From: Photobacterium proteolyticum
Lineage (GTDB): Bacteria; Pseudomonadota; Gammaproteobacteria; Enterobacterales; Vibrionaceae
DNA: 64,000 nucleotides
NCBI RefSeq assembly: GCF_001939735.1
Contig: NZ_MJIL01000098.1
Span: forward strand, 178-64,177
Direction of reading: 5' to 3'
A program made the translations under genes and the position numbers. Shown here in pieces: positions 1 to 9,505 of this stretch; position 1 is the stretch's first letter, and the number at the start of each line of letters is the position of its first letter. The notes under the pieces are model-generated. The model had not been told where the DNA came from. It ran no database searches and saw only the letters and a program-made list of their open reading frames with translations.

Positions 1-72
<72 letters not shown>

Positions 73-90
73 ATTCTCTTATGAGAATAT

Positions 91-166
91 GCGACACTAG
101 CTCAGCTGGTAGAGCGCAACCTTGCCAAGGTTGAGGTCACGAGTTCGAACCTCGTGTGTCGCTCCA
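91..166 (+). tRNA. tRNA-Gly (GCC)
   Basis: A complete 76-nt cloverleaf with acceptor stem GCGACAC/GTGTCGC, anticodon GCC flanked by CCTT/AAGG, a TTCGAAC T loop and an encoded CCA. It lies 18 nt after the initiator tRNA and is probably co-transcribed with it. Glycine tRNAs also stand upstream of queG in E. coli (glyVXY). Confidence 0.97.
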
Positions 167-191
167 ATTTCAATGAGAGTCATGGCAAATG

Positions 192-236
192 TGCGAGGAA
201 CCTCGTGTACCTAGCCGGCTGCGACGCTCCAATTTC
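192..236 (+). pseudogene. decayed copy of a tRNA-Gly 3' end
   Basis: The stretch repeats the 3' part of the upstream tRNA-Gly: GGAACCTCGTGT, then about 12 unrelated bases, then GCGACGCTCCAATTTC, which matches the acceptor end and the bases after it. No cloverleaf can form. It reads as the remains of a further tandem tRNA-Gly copy, which fits the multi-copy glyVXY array at this locus in E. coli. Confidence 0.45.
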
Positions 237-678
237 TGCTGTCACTATCACTATATCTGATCGTGAAACGGCAAAACTACTACTGTGAAGTACTAGTCCA
301 AATGCAGCATTCCTGGGTTACTCGATCACCGATAGCCTTGTGTGTTGCCCCAAGTTCCGTAGCTTCGGCTATAAGGAACCACAAGAAGCAATCAGCTTCG
401 ACGACATCATCAGAATTTTGCCTAGACAGTCTTTAGTGACTGGTTTTGTATCTTAGGTAAATGCGATGCTCTGTAAGCTAATGCCGTGAGGTATTGGTGC
501 CAAATGACGACACATGCTCTTTGATTTAGCTGATACCAGTGGTTGGTCTGTACGCTGCTGATAAGGACTTGTGAATCGTATCTGCTCTCTTTATCCAGAA
601 TCAATAATTGCCTGAATGCTGATATATTCTGGGCTGCTGTCTTGATCTTTGGAACAAACCATTAGTTAGTGCACAGAC
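237..678. other. gene-free stretch
   Basis: No supported gene is seen. A 60-codon open frame on the minus strand (422-604) has no ribosome binding site and no recognisable product, so it is not called. The DNA leads into the DnaA-box cluster that follows. Confidence 0.5.
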
Positions 679-968
679 TTATCCACATGAGTCAAACTGT
701 GGGTAAGTCAGTTGATTACGTGTGCCGACTCCGTGTGAATAACTCCTTTCTCCTAATAAATTGGCCTCGGAAAAACGTTATCCAAAAAAAATTATCAACA
801 AGCTAAAGTATTGATATTGATGGCATTTAATATCTTTATTCAATATTTATATACAGCCTGATCAATATGTTTTGTCTTGGGATAACTGTTTTGATTCCCT
901 GCATTCAGGCCTGTGTTTAATATTTTACGATCAGGGATAAAATCGTGGGGATGAAATTGTTTTCCACA
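679..968. promoter_or_regulatory. datA: datA-like DnaA-box cluster with IHF site
   Basis: Three sites match the DnaA box TTWTNCACA: TTATCCACA at 679-687, its reverse form TGTGAATAA at 734-742, and TTTTCCACA at 960-968. Single-mismatch boxes lie at 699-707, 778-786, 792-800 and 912-920. A perfect IHF consensus (WATCAANNNNTTR, minus strand) sits at 804-816 inside the cluster. In E. coli, datA lies between glycine tRNA genes and queG and uses IHF plus DnaA boxes to promote hydrolysis of ATP-DnaA. The position and site content match that locus here. Function is inferred. Confidence 0.65.
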
Positions 969-1040
969 TTCATGCAGAAGCCTGATTTCGCTCCCAGTTT
1001 GTGTGTCCAAAAATGTGCAGACGCTTAAAGGCCCTCAGGG

Positions 1041-2174
1041 CTACGCATCTCGCGGCAGGCCTTTTTCGACAATCCTGATCAGCCTTTTGGTTTTGCCCGG
1101 TAATATCTCAATGGCATGTTCCTGATGCCTCTTCGTTTGTATTTCCATCGCCCAGTGAATATGAATATCAAGCAATTCGTTTTCCCCAAGGCGTTGTTCC
1201 AAAGCCTCAAAGATATCTGCGCTATATGGTGCGTTACCCATAGCAATCGTTAAGTTACGCAACCATTGGATATGACCGATACGTCGGATTGCTGAACCTT
1301 CCGTATTTTTCAAAAACTGTTTTTCTGTCCATTGGTACAGCACATGCAGTGGCTGCTGATACAGGCTATCACGACAATGATAGTCAACTTCTTCGGTAAG
1401 ATCCGAAAAACGGTTAAACGGGCAGACCAGCTGACAATCGTCACAGCCGTAAATCCGGTTGCCAATGGGCTCTCGCAGCTCTTCAGGAATAATGCCGTCA
1501 AACTCAATGGTGAGGTAGGAGATGCAACGTCTGGCATCAACGACACCTTCCTCAACGATGGCACCGGTGGGGCAACTGGTCATACAGGCGACACACTTGC
1601 CGCACTGGTTGTCGATAGGAGTATCGACAGGGAGAGGGAGATCAATGAGCAGCTCGCCAAGAAAAAACCAAGAGCCAGCTTCCGAGCTAAGGATTAGCGA
1701 GTGTTTTCCTGTCCAGCCCAGGCCGGCTTTTTCTGCCAGTGGCCGTTCAAGAATGGGAGCCGAGTCGACAAAAGGGCGGTAGCCGAACTCGCCAACTTCT
1801 TTTTCTATCAACTGGCCAAGACGCTTAAGACGATTGCGAATTAGTTTGTGATAATCACGTCCCAGCGAATAGCGGCTGATGTAGGCAGTATCGGGCTGTT
1901 TGAGGCTCTGGGCAAAACCGGCCTCAGGAGGTAAGTAGTTCATCCGCACACTGATCACCCGAACCGTACCGGGATGCAGTTCGGCGGGACGGGCTCGCAT
2001 CATACCGTGGCGGGCCATCCAGTCCATGTCACCGTGATAGCCGGCATCAATCCAGCGCTGAAGCTGAGCCTCGTGCTGGTGAAGATCTATATCGCTGATC
2101 CCCACTTGCTGGAAGCCGAGTTCCTTGCCCCATTGTTTGATTTTCTGGGTCAGTTCGCTGTAGTCGATGTTCAT
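1041..2174 (-). CDS. queG: epoxyqueuosine reductase QueG
   Basis: Cytoplasmic cobalamin-dependent iron-sulfur enzyme that reduces epoxyqueuosine to queuosine in the wobble position of GUN-anticodon tRNAs. Eight cysteines form two ferredoxin-type sets (C191, C194, C197, C201 and C217, C244, C247, C251), and the PFVDSAPILERP segment holds the catalytic aspartate (about D137). The open frame extends 47 codons upstream, but that extension is hydrophobic and unlike the family. The start at MNIDYSEL gives 377 residues, close to E. coli QueG at 379. It is divergent from nnr, as in E. coli. Confidence 0.96.
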   Translation of the reverse strand: MNIDYSELTQKIKQWGKELGFQQVGISDIDLHQHEAQLQRWIDAGYHGDMDWMARHGMMRARPAELHPGTVRVISVRMNYLPPEAGFAQSLKQPDTAYISRYSLGRDYHKLIRNRLKRLGQLIEKEVGEFGYRPFVDSAPILERPLAEKAGLGWTGKHSLILSSEAGSWFFLGELLIDLPLPVDTPIDNQCGKCVACMTSCPTGAIVEEGVVDARRCISYLTIEFDGIIPEELREPIGNRIYGCDDCQLVCPFNRFSDLTEEVDYHCRDSLYQQPLHVLYQWTEKQFLKNTEGSAIRRIGHIQWLRNLTIAMGNAPYSADIFEALEQRLGENELLDIHIHWAMEIQTKRHQEHAIEILPGKTKRLIRIVEKGLPRDA

Positions 2175-2404
2175 GCTCTGATTCACAGTGTGGCTGAATT
2201 CTTGGGGGCCGAAGTGTAACACAATCATCATTGCTTTCACTGATAATAGAAAACTCAGCAAGAATGGGAGCAGAAATACTTTTTTGACATTGTACCGGGC
2301 GGTAGTTTTGGGCACTATTTATTCATTATGTGGTTTGGTTGCCCTGCCTGCGCTGATCTTGGCAGCCATGAAGAACGTTAGCGGCTTAGAGGTAAGGCAA
2401 TACC

Positions 2405-3892
2405 ATGGTGACTTCGCAACTACCGACACACTTATACCGCGCTGAACAAGTTCGCCACGGCGAGCAGTTGGCGGCCAGAGCAATGCAGCTTGAGATGTAC
2501 CAGTTAATGGAAAGAGCCGGGCAGGCGGTATTTTCACATTTTCGCCTACAGTACCCGGAGGCTGCTTCACTGCTGGTATGCTGTGGTGGTGGTAATAACG
2601 GCGGGGACGGCTATATTGTGGCCCGGCTGGCCCGGGAATCGGGGCTGGCGGTAACGCTGTGGCAGTTGGGACAGCCCGAACGTTTGTCGGGGGATGCTGC
2701 CCGAGCCAGGGATGCCTGGCTTGCCTGCGGTGGGAAAATTACGCTGCCGGAGTCTAAGATTCCGGACTCTGCCGAGGTGATCGTTGATGCCTTGTTGGGA
2801 ACCGGCCTGAAAGGAAGCGTCCGGGAAGACAGTGCCGGGCTGATTAGCCTAATTAATCAGGCTGGACGGCCGGTTGTCGCAGTCGACGTGCCATCTGGGC
2901 TGTGCGCTGATACGGGCAATATCCTTGGCACGGTTATTCAGGCACAATCGACAGTGACCTTTATCGGTTTGAAGCAAGGGCTGTGTACCGGTCAGGCGGC
3001 TCAGTACTGCGGAGAGGTACTTTTTGCCGGCTTGGGTGTCGACGATGCTTTTCGTCAGCAGGTGCAGCCGTCGGCTTACCGGATCTGTCAGGATGCGGTG
3101 AGGCAGTGTTTGCCCCCCCGTGGCCGTACAGCACACAAGGGTGATCATGGTCGGGTATTATGTGCCGGTGGTGATGTAGGGATGGCCGGTGCCATTCGGC
3201 TGGCTGCCGAAGCTTGTGCAAGAAGCGGGGCCGGGCTGACTGCGGTGATCACCCAGCCTGACAATGTGCTGTCAATTGTTACCGCCAGACCTGAGATAAT
3301 GGTACAGGGGTGGCAAGATAAAGCCCATGAAATCAGCCAGAGGCTGGAGTGGGCCGATGTTATTGTGATAGGGCCTGGCTTGGGGCAGAGTGACTGGAGT
3401 AAGGCACTGTTGTTCCACTTTGACGCCACCGAGAAAACAATGGTCGTTGATGCCGATGGATTGAACTTATTGGCCCTCTCACCAGACTATAAAAATAATC
3501 GTATAATGACGCCGCATCCGGGAGAAGCTGCCCGGTTGCTAAATACCACGGTTGCCGCAGTAGAGGCTGACCGGTTTGCTGCCGCGAAGTCGCTGCAGCA
3601 AAAGTTTGGCGGTGTCGTTGTTCTGAAAGGAGCCGGCACTCTGATCAATGACGGTCGGCAGTGCTGGGTATGTACTGCCGGTAACCCTGGAATGGCAACA
3701 GGTGGCATGGGTGATGTGCTTTCTGGCATTATCGGGGCGTTGGCAGGGCAGGGGCTTTCGTTATCGGAAGCCGCCCGGACTGGCGTCTGGATCCACAGTA
3801 CCGCTGCTGATCTTTGTGCCCGGGAGGGGGAACGTGGTGTATTGGCCAGTGATCTGTTTCCTTATATTCGACAATTAGTAAACCCAAGATAA
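2405..3892 (+). CDS. nnr: bifunctional NAD(P)HX epimerase / dehydratase
   Basis: Repairs hydrated nicotinamide cofactors. The N-terminal YjeF_N domain (about residues 15-220, with CGGGNNGGDGY) epimerises S- and R-NAD(P)HX. The C-terminal ribokinase-like domain (about 240-490) is an ADP-dependent dehydratase and carries the NPGMATGGMGDVLSG nucleotide site near the end. At 495 residues it has the normal length for the fused enzyme. A GAGGTAAGG stretch precedes the ATG. It is the first gene of a run nnr-tsaE-amiB-mutL-miaA-hfq on one strand with gaps of only a few bases. Confidence 0.95.
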   Translation: MVTSQLPTHLYRAEQVRHGEQLAARAMQLEMYQLMERAGQAVFSHFRLQYPEAASLLVCCGGGNNGGDGYIVARLARESGLAVTLWQLGQPERLSGDAARARDAWLACGGKITLPESKIPDSAEVIVDALLGTGLKGSVREDSAGLISLINQAGRPVVAVDVPSGLCADTGNILGTVIQAQSTVTFIGLKQGLCTGQAAQYCGEVLFAGLGVDDAFRQQVQPSAYRICQDAVRQCLPPRGRTAHKGDHGRVLCAGGDVGMAGAIRLAAEACARSGAGLTAVITQPDNVLSIVTARPEIMVQGWQDKAHEISQRLEWADVIVIGPGLGQSDWSKALLFHFDATEKTMVVDADGLNLLALSPDYKNNRIMTPHPGEAARLLNTTVAAVEADRFAAAKSLQQKFGGVVVLKGAGTLINDGRQCWVCTAGNPGMATGGMGDVLSGIIGALAGQGLSLSEAARTGVWIHSTAADLCAREGERGVLASDLFPYIRQLVNPR

Positions 3893-3900
3893 AGATAACA

Positions 3901-4365
3901 ATGCAAACATTTGAAACACTGCTTGCCGATGAACAGGCAACCGTAGATTTAGGCCTTAAATTGGCAAAGGCATGTAAGCGCCAGACAACCATTTATCTGC
4001 ATGGCGACTTGGGTGCAGGCAAGACCACATTTAGCCGGGGCTTTATTCGAGCTCTTGGCCATCAGGGCAACGTGAAGAGCCCGACTTATACCTTGGTGGA
4101 ACCGTACGAATTGCCACCCTGGCAGGTGTACCATTTCGACTTATATCGCCTGGCGGATCCGGAAGAGCTGGAGTTTATGGGGATCCGCGATTATTTCAGC
4201 AATGACGCCATTTGTTTGGTGGAGTGGCCGGATAAGGGCGAGGGTTTGTTGCCTGAGCCGGATCTGGAAATCGAAATGCGCTATGCCGGTGAGCAGCGAA
4301 AAGTGGCTGTTACTGCTAGAAATGAATATGGTCTAGAGTTGATCAAGCGTTTGGAGTTGTGTTGA
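3901..4365 (+). CDS. tsaE: tRNA threonylcarbamoyladenosine ATPase TsaE
   Basis: The P-loop ATPase of the TsaB-TsaD-TsaE complex that makes t6A at position 37 of ANN-decoding tRNAs. The Walker A GDLGAGKTTFSRG lies at about residues 37-49, followed by the SPTYTLVEPY switch-like segment and an LVEWPDKG motif near residue 103. It has 154 residues, as in E. coli YjeE. It starts 8 nt after nnr and its end overlaps the possible upstream start of amiB, which suggests translational coupling. Confidence 0.96.
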   Translation: MQTFETLLADEQATVDLGLKLAKACKRQTTIYLHGDLGAGKTTFSRGFIRALGHQGNVKSPTYTLVEPYELPPWQVYHFDLYRLADPEELEFMGIRDYFSNDAICLVEWPDKGEGLLPEPDLEIEMRYAGEQRKVAVTARNEYGLELIKRLELC

Positions 4366-4370
4366 TCAGG

Positions 4371-6086
4371 ATGTCTTTACGGGCTTTTTTGTATTTATTC
4401 TTTTTTGGGGTAGGGATGTTCGGCTCGATGGCGATGGCCAACGAGCTGAAGAGCATTCGTGTCTGGCCCGCGCCAGATGAAACCCGCGTGGTGCTGGATC
4501 TGCAAGATGAGGTGACGTTTTCCTACTTCACCCTGACCAAGCCAGAGCGCTTGGTGGTCGATCTTAAAAAAACCACCTTAAAAACCAAGTTGCCGGTGAC
4601 GGTCAAAAACAGTGCGGTGCTGAAGAAAATTCGCAATAGCAGCGCACCGGAGAAGGGCACCTACCGTTTGGTGTTTGAAACCAAGACCGGCGTTAACCCA
4701 ACTATTTTCAAGTTGGCACCAACGCCGGATGGCCATTATAGCCACCGTCTGGTGCTGGACTTGCCGCACAAGAAAAAGGCGGTGAAGGCCAAACCTGCGG
4801 CACCGAAAAAAACGGTTAAGGAAAACCAGAAAGCCCTGTTGCCCTATGGCAATGATGACATCATCGTCGCAATTGATGCCGGTCACGGCGGGGAAGACCC
4901 CGGTTCTATCGGTCCGACACGTAAGTACGAGAAAAATGTCACCTTGGACATCTCGAAAAAAGTGGCGGCCAAAATCAATGCCACCCCGGGCATGAAAGCG
5001 GTACTGACCCGTCAGGCCGACTATTTTGTTAACCTCAACAAGCGCTCGGACATTGCTCGTCGCAACAAGGCTCACCTGCTGGTATCAATCCATGCCGATG
5101 GATTCCACAAACCACAGCCTCGCGGGGCGTCGGTATGGGTACTCAATACTCGCCGCGCCAACAGTGAAATTGGTCGTTGGCTCGAGCAGCACGAGAAGCA
5201 GTCAGAATTGCTTGGCGGCGGTGACGTGTTGTCCGGGGGGAACGATGATCAGTATCTGAGCATGGCCGTGCTGGACTTGCAGTTCAGCCACTCCCAGAAA
5301 GAGGGGTATGATGTGGCGACACGGGTACTGAAAGAACTGAGCCGGGTGACTACCCTGCATAAAAGCAAGCCGGAGCACGCCAGTCTGGCGGTGCTGAAAT
5401 CGCCGGATATTCCGTCGCTGCTGGTCGAAACCGGATTCATTACCAACCCGAAGGAAGAGCGGCTGCTCAATTCACGCTCGCATCAGACTAAGCTGGCGAA
5501 TGCCGTCTACAAAGGGGTGCTGGCTTACTTTAATGCCAAACCGCCGGAAGGTACTTTGTTTGCGGCGAGAAAAGGCGGGGTGAAACACAAGGTTACCTCT
5601 GGCCAGTCCCTGAGCGTGATTGCCAGCAAGTACGGCACGTCGGTAGCGGCACTGAAGAAGGTCAATAAGCTCAGCAGTAATACCCTGAAAGTCGGTCAGG
5701 TACTGGTGATCCCGGGGAGCTCCGTTGCTGCGGCGAGCCGAACGGCGTCACCGGCCTCAACGAAGCCTGTACAGCGAGCGGTCACAGTCACGACCCATAC
5801 GGTGAAGCGTGGCGAGTTTCTTAGCAAAATTGCGGCCAATTATGGCGTAACGGTTACCAGTATCCGCAGCCTGAATAAGTTACGCTCCGATGAGCTGGCG
5901 ATTGGCCAGAAGCTAAAAATTGATACCAGTAACCGCAAGTCGATGAAGCATACGGTGAAGCGCGGCGAGTTTCTGGGCAAGATTGCCTCCCGTTATGGGA
6001 TCAGTGTGAATAGTCTCCGCCAGGCAAATAAGCTAAGCTCAGATACATTAGCGGTAGGCCAACAGCTAACCATCCCGAGTAGTTAA
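4371..6086 (+). CDS. amiB: N-acetylmuramoyl-L-alanine amidase AmiB
   Basis: Periplasmic zinc amidase that cleaves septal peptidoglycan during daughter-cell separation. A signal peptide ends at AMA-NE. Then come an AMIN domain (about 25-125), an Amidase_3 catalytic domain that starts at IDAGHGGEDPG (about 165-385), and three LysM repeats in the C-terminal part. The ATG at 4371 (571 aa) gives a clean signal peptide; a GTG 12 nt upstream, overlapping tsaE, is the alternative. In E. coli this family is activated by EnvC and the Tol/FtsEX machinery. It precedes mutL. Confidence 0.95.
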   Translation: MSLRAFLYLFFFGVGMFGSMAMANELKSIRVWPAPDETRVVLDLQDEVTFSYFTLTKPERLVVDLKKTTLKTKLPVTVKNSAVLKKIRNSSAPEKGTYRLVFETKTGVNPTIFKLAPTPDGHYSHRLVLDLPHKKKAVKAKPAAPKKTVKENQKALLPYGNDDIIVAIDAGHGGEDPGSIGPTRKYEKNVTLDISKKVAAKINATPGMKAVLTRQADYFVNLNKRSDIARRNKAHLLVSIHADGFHKPQPRGASVWVLNTRRANSEIGRWLEQHEKQSELLGGGDVLSGGNDDQYLSMAVLDLQFSHSQKEGYDVATRVLKELSRVTTLHKSKPEHASLAVLKSPDIPSLLVETGFITNPKEERLLNSRSHQTKLANAVYKGVLAYFNAKPPEGTLFAARKGGVKHKVTSGQSLSVIASKYGTSVAALKKVNKLSSNTLKVGQVLVIPGSSVAAASRTASPASTKPVQRAVTVTTHTVKRGEFLSKIAANYGVTVTSIRSLNKLRSDELAIGQKLKIDTSNRKSMKHTVKRGEFLGKIASRYGISVNSLRQANKLSSDTLAVGQQLTIPSS

Positions 6087-6105
6087 CCATACCTAGAAGT
6101 GAATT

Positions 6106-8190
6106 ATGCCTATTCAGATCTTGCCCGCCCGGCTGGCAAACCAAATTGCTGCAGGCGAAGTTGTTGAACGTCCTGCCTCGGTGGTCAAAGAGCTGGTAGA
6201 AAACAGTTTGGATGCCGGTGCTACCCGTATTGATATCGATATTGACAAGGGCGGCAGCCGGACTATCCGTATCCGCGATAACGGCAAGGGGATCCCGAAA
6301 GAGGAACTCAGCCTGGCTTTAAGCCGCCACGCGACGTCGAAAATTACCTCGTTAGACGATCTCGAGGCCATTATGAGCCTGGGCTTTCGTGGCGAGGCGC
6401 TGGCCAGTATCAGCTCGGTTTCCCGTCTGACCCTGACCTCCAAGACGGCGGATCAGGAAGAGGCATGGTCAGCCTATGCCGAAGGGCGGGACATGGAGGT
6501 ACAGCTGAAACCGGCGGCCCACCCGGTGGGTACCACGCTGGAGGTGCTGGACTTGTTCTTCAACACTCCGGCCCGACGCAAGTTCCTGCGGACCGAGAAA
6601 ACCGAATTTAGTCACATTGACGAATTGCTCAAGCGCATTGCACTCAGCCGGCTGGATGTCACGATCAATTTGCGCCATAACGGCAAAATGATCCGCCAAT
6701 ATCGAGCCTCTCAAACCCAGGTACAAAAAGAGCGCCGTCTGGCAGCGGTGTGCGGCTCTAATTTTCTTAACCATGCACTGGCTGTCGAGCTGGAACATGG
6801 TGACTTGAAACTGTCGGGCTGGATCTGCAGCCCACAGGGAGCCAGAGCCCAGAACGATATTCAGTATTGCTACGTCAATGGCCGGATGATGAAGGACAAG
6901 CTCATCAATCATGCCATACGCCAAGCGTATGAAACCAGCCTTGCAGCTGATCAGTATGCGGCCTATGTGCTGTTTATCGAGGTTGATCCGCACCAGGTGG
7001 ATGTCAATGTCCATCCGGCGAAGCACGAAGTGCGTTTCCATCAGGCGAGGCTGGTTCATGACTTTATCTGCCAGGGGCTGCAGAGCGCCCTGCAACAGGG
7101 TCTGGAACACAGCCTGGAAGAGAGCAGCGAAGCTCTGTATCAGCCGCCTCGGCGGGGCAGTGCCGAAGCCAGCCAGGCTGTCGCCCCGCCAGATGATGGG
7201 ATTGCCGAACCGTCGGCAGTCATGTCAGCGGTGGCGCGTACGCCTGATTATCCCAATAAGGCTCATGCTAGTGAGTGGTTGCCAACCTCAAATCATCATG
7301 AGCATGGTGGCAGCTACCGTGAGGCGGGTGCCTCAAGGGCATCGGGGACAACTGGTGCTTCGGGGATGCCGAGAGGCCAGGGGCAGCAGCGCCAGTTTGG
7401 CCACGATGCACCGTCAAAACGCGAGGTTAGTGCTTACCAACAATTGATGCAAACACCGAAGCAGGCGGATTTTGAGCCTCTCTCTCCGGCACCTATACCG
7501 GTACCGACAGCGTCTTCTTTGCGGGAACCAAGCGCGCCTAGGCCTGAACCAACGCCTCGTGCGTTGGAGACTCGCTCTTCGCCATCGCCAGTTCGCCAAA
7601 CGGCCATAGATGCGCAAAATGGGATTGGTCTGGGTAAAGCTCTGTGTTTGACGCAGCAGCGGTACTTGCTGCTGAGTCGAGATAACGGGGTATTTGTTCT
7701 TTCGCTGGACAACGCACAGCGCCTGCGTTGCAAAGGCCAGCTGCAGCTGGCCCAAACGGAAGGGCTAAAACCGCAGCCATTGTTGATCCCACATTCCGTA
7801 CCGGTCGAGCCAGGCATGATAGAATGTGCAGAACAGCATGCTCAGTTGCTCAAGCAACTGGGCATTCATCTTAAAGCCAAGGGCAAAAACGGACTGATCA
7901 TCATGTCAGTCTGTATGCCGCTTAGGCAGCAAAACCTGCAGCAGTTGATCCCGGCCCTGTTGGGGTATCTGGCTTCGGTAGCCGATGACCCTGAAGCGCA
8001 GGGTTGGGATAAGCTGCTGGACTGGTTAGCATCGCAGCTCGTGATTCCGACCGAAGGCTTCAGCTTGTCGCAGGCAATACAGCTGGTGACGGATCTGGAG
8101 CAGCTATGGGGAGATTCACTTGAACACTATTATCCAAACTTGCTGCGTCCGGTTGACGTCGGCGCGGCAATAGAAGCATTTGATTTATGA
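6106..8190 (+). CDS. mutL: DNA mismatch repair protein MutL
   Basis: Couples mismatch recognition by MutS to MutH and UvrD in methyl-directed repair. The N-terminal GHKL ATPase shows ENSLDAGAT, DNGKGI, the LGFRGEALASI lid motif and TTLEVLDLFFNTPARRK. A proline- and serine-rich linker follows (about 345-500), then a C-terminal dimerisation domain without a DQHA endonuclease motif, as expected for a host with MutH. It has 694 residues against about 615 in E. coli; the excess is in the linker. Its end overlaps the miaA start by 4 nt. Confidence 0.97.
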   Translation: MPIQILPARLANQIAAGEVVERPASVVKELVENSLDAGATRIDIDIDKGGSRTIRIRDNGKGIPKEELSLALSRHATSKITSLDDLEAIMSLGFRGEALASISSVSRLTLTSKTADQEEAWSAYAEGRDMEVQLKPAAHPVGTTLEVLDLFFNTPARRKFLRTEKTEFSHIDELLKRIALSRLDVTINLRHNGKMIRQYRASQTQVQKERRLAAVCGSNFLNHALAVELEHGDLKLSGWICSPQGARAQNDIQYCYVNGRMMKDKLINHAIRQAYETSLAADQYAAYVLFIEVDPHQVDVNVHPAKHEVRFHQARLVHDFICQGLQSALQQGLEHSLEESSEALYQPPRRGSAEASQAVAPPDDGIAEPSAVMSAVARTPDYPNKAHASEWLPTSNHHEHGGSYREAGASRASGTTGASGMPRGQGQQRQFGHDAPSKREVSAYQQLMQTPKQADFEPLSPAPIPVPTASSLREPSAPRPEPTPRALETRSSPSPVRQTAIDAQNGIGLGKALCLTQQRYLLLSRDNGVFVLSLDNAQRLRCKGQLQLAQTEGLKPQPLLIPHSVPVEPGMIECAEQHAQLLKQLGIHLKAKGKNGLIIMSVCMPLRQQNLQQLIPALLGYLASVADDPEAQGWDKLLDWLASQLVIPTEGFSLSQAIQLVTDLEQLWGDSLEHYYPNLLRPVDVGAAIEAFDL

Positions 8191-9122
8191 GCAAGCCACT
8201 ACCTCAGGCCATTTTTTTAATGGGGCCGACCGCATCGGGAAAAACAGATTTGGCCATTCGATTGCGCCAGCAGTTGCCGGTGGAGTTGATAAGTGTTGAT
8301 TCAGCCCTTATCTATAAAGAAATGGATATCGGCACAGCCAAGCCAGATGCGAGGGAACTTTCTCTTGCGCCTCACCGTCTTATCGATATTCGTGATCCAG
8401 CGCAAAGTTATTCAGCTGCAGACTTTCGCGCTGATGCACTGAAAGAAATGGCTGATATAGTTGCAGCAGGGAGAATTCCTCTGCTGGTTGGTGGTACTAT
8501 GTTGTACTACAAGGCATTATTGGAAGGCTTGTCGCCATTGCCGGCGGCGGATCCGGAGGTCCGAGCTGAAATTGAGCGAGAAGCCGAAGAGAAAGGCTGG
8601 CAGGCATTGCACGAGGAGCTGGTGCGGATAGATCCGGTATCGGGAGCCAGAATCCACCCTAATGACCCGCAGCGGCTCTCTCGGGCATTGGAAGTTTTCC
8701 GTATTTCGGGTAAAACTTTAACAGAGCTGACGAAAACCCAAGGTGAATCTTTACCATACAAGGTTCACCAATTTGCAATAACACCCAAGGATAGGGCTGT
8801 CCTACATCAGAGGATTGAGCAACGTTTTGACAAAATGATTGAAGCAGGTTTTGAACAGGAAGTTCGTGCTTTGTATGAGCGAGGTGATCTGCATCCAGAT
8901 CTTCCATCGATACGTTGCGTGGGTTACCGACAGATGTGGGAATACTTGGACGGGAAGTGTGATTTGGACGAAGCGGTCTTCCGCGGAATCTGCGCAACCC
9001 GTCAATTGGCGAAGCGTCAAATTACCTGGCTTCGTAGCTGGAAAGATTTGACGTGGTTGGATAGCAGTGATGTGGATAAAGCGTTACAAACAGTCACAAA
9101 CTCAGTTAGATGTGATGTTTGA
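8187..9122 (+). CDS. miaA: tRNA dimethylallyltransferase MiaA
   Basis: Transfers dimethylallyl from DMAPP to A37 of tRNAs that read UNN codons, the first step to ms2i6A. The P loop GPTASGKTDLA stands near residue 13, followed by SVDSALIYKEMDIGTAKP and VGGTMLYYKAL, the signatures of the family. It has 311 residues, as usual. Its ATGA overlap with mutL indicates coupled translation, and hfq follows 85 nt later, the same order as in E. coli. Confidence 0.97.
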   Translation: MSKPLPQAIFLMGPTASGKTDLAIRLRQQLPVELISVDSALIYKEMDIGTAKPDARELSLAPHRLIDIRDPAQSYSAADFRADALKEMADIVAAGRIPLLVGGTMLYYKALLEGLSPLPAADPEVRAEIEREAEEKGWQALHEELVRIDPVSGARIHPNDPQRLSRALEVFRISGKTLTELTKTQGESLPYKVHQFAITPKDRAVLHQRIEQRFDKMIEAGFEQEVRALYERGDLHPDLPSIRCVGYRQMWEYLDGKCDLDEAVFRGICATRQLAKRQITWLRSWKDLTWLDSSDVDKALQTVTNSVRCDV

Positions 9123-9207
9123 TTAGCGTGTATACTCTCACTGTTTTGCGTATTTTTAATTTTGTTCGTTGCTAAATACAACTACAAACAAATAAGGAAA
9201 AGAAATA

Positions 9208-9477
9208 ATGGCTAAGGGGCAATCTTTGCAAGACCCGTTTTTGAATGCGCTGCGTCGTGAAAGAATACCGGTCTCTATCTACCTGGTGAACGGCATCAAA
9301 CTTCAGGGCCAGATTGAATCATTCGATCAGTTCGTGATCCTTCTTAAAAACACTGTTAACCAGATGGTGTACAAGCATGCGATCTCTACAGTGGTTCCGG
9401 CTCGTCCAGTGAACCACCATCATGCAGGCGACCGTCCGGCTCCTGCTGAGCGTTCTCAAGAAAAAACTGAAGAATAA
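9208..9477 (+). CDS. hfq: RNA chaperone Hfq
   Basis: Forms a hexameric Sm-like ring that pairs small RNAs with mRNAs. The Sm1 segment (SLQDPFLNALRRERIPVSIY) and the Sm2 KHAISTVVP motif are present; after about residue 65 there is a short, flexible, histidine/proline-rich tail. It has 89 residues. The AAGGAAAAG stretch before the ATG is a clear ribosome binding site. The 85-nt gap after miaA may hold its own promoter, as in E. coli. Confidence 0.98.
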   Translation: MAKGQSLQDPFLNALRRERIPVSIYLVNGIKLQGQIESFDQFVILLKNTVNQMVYKHAISTVVPARPVNHHHAGDRPAPAERSQEKTEE

Positions 9478-9505
9478 GAGTATTCTTCGATAAGGAGTTG
9501 ATTGC

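Noticed and set aside
422..604. 60-codon open frame on the minus strand near the tRNA genes
   Set aside because: No ribosome site and no recognisable protein pattern.
679..968. A chromosomal replication origin
   Set aside because: DnaA boxes and AT-rich DNA are present, but there is no mnmG, mioC or DnaA gene nearby and no AT-rich 13-mer array; the datA position explains the sites better.
1332..1697. Open frames opposite queG, mutL, rnr, pgi, cysI and cpdB
   Set aside because: They are shadows of well-supported genes in other frames, with no family pattern of their own.
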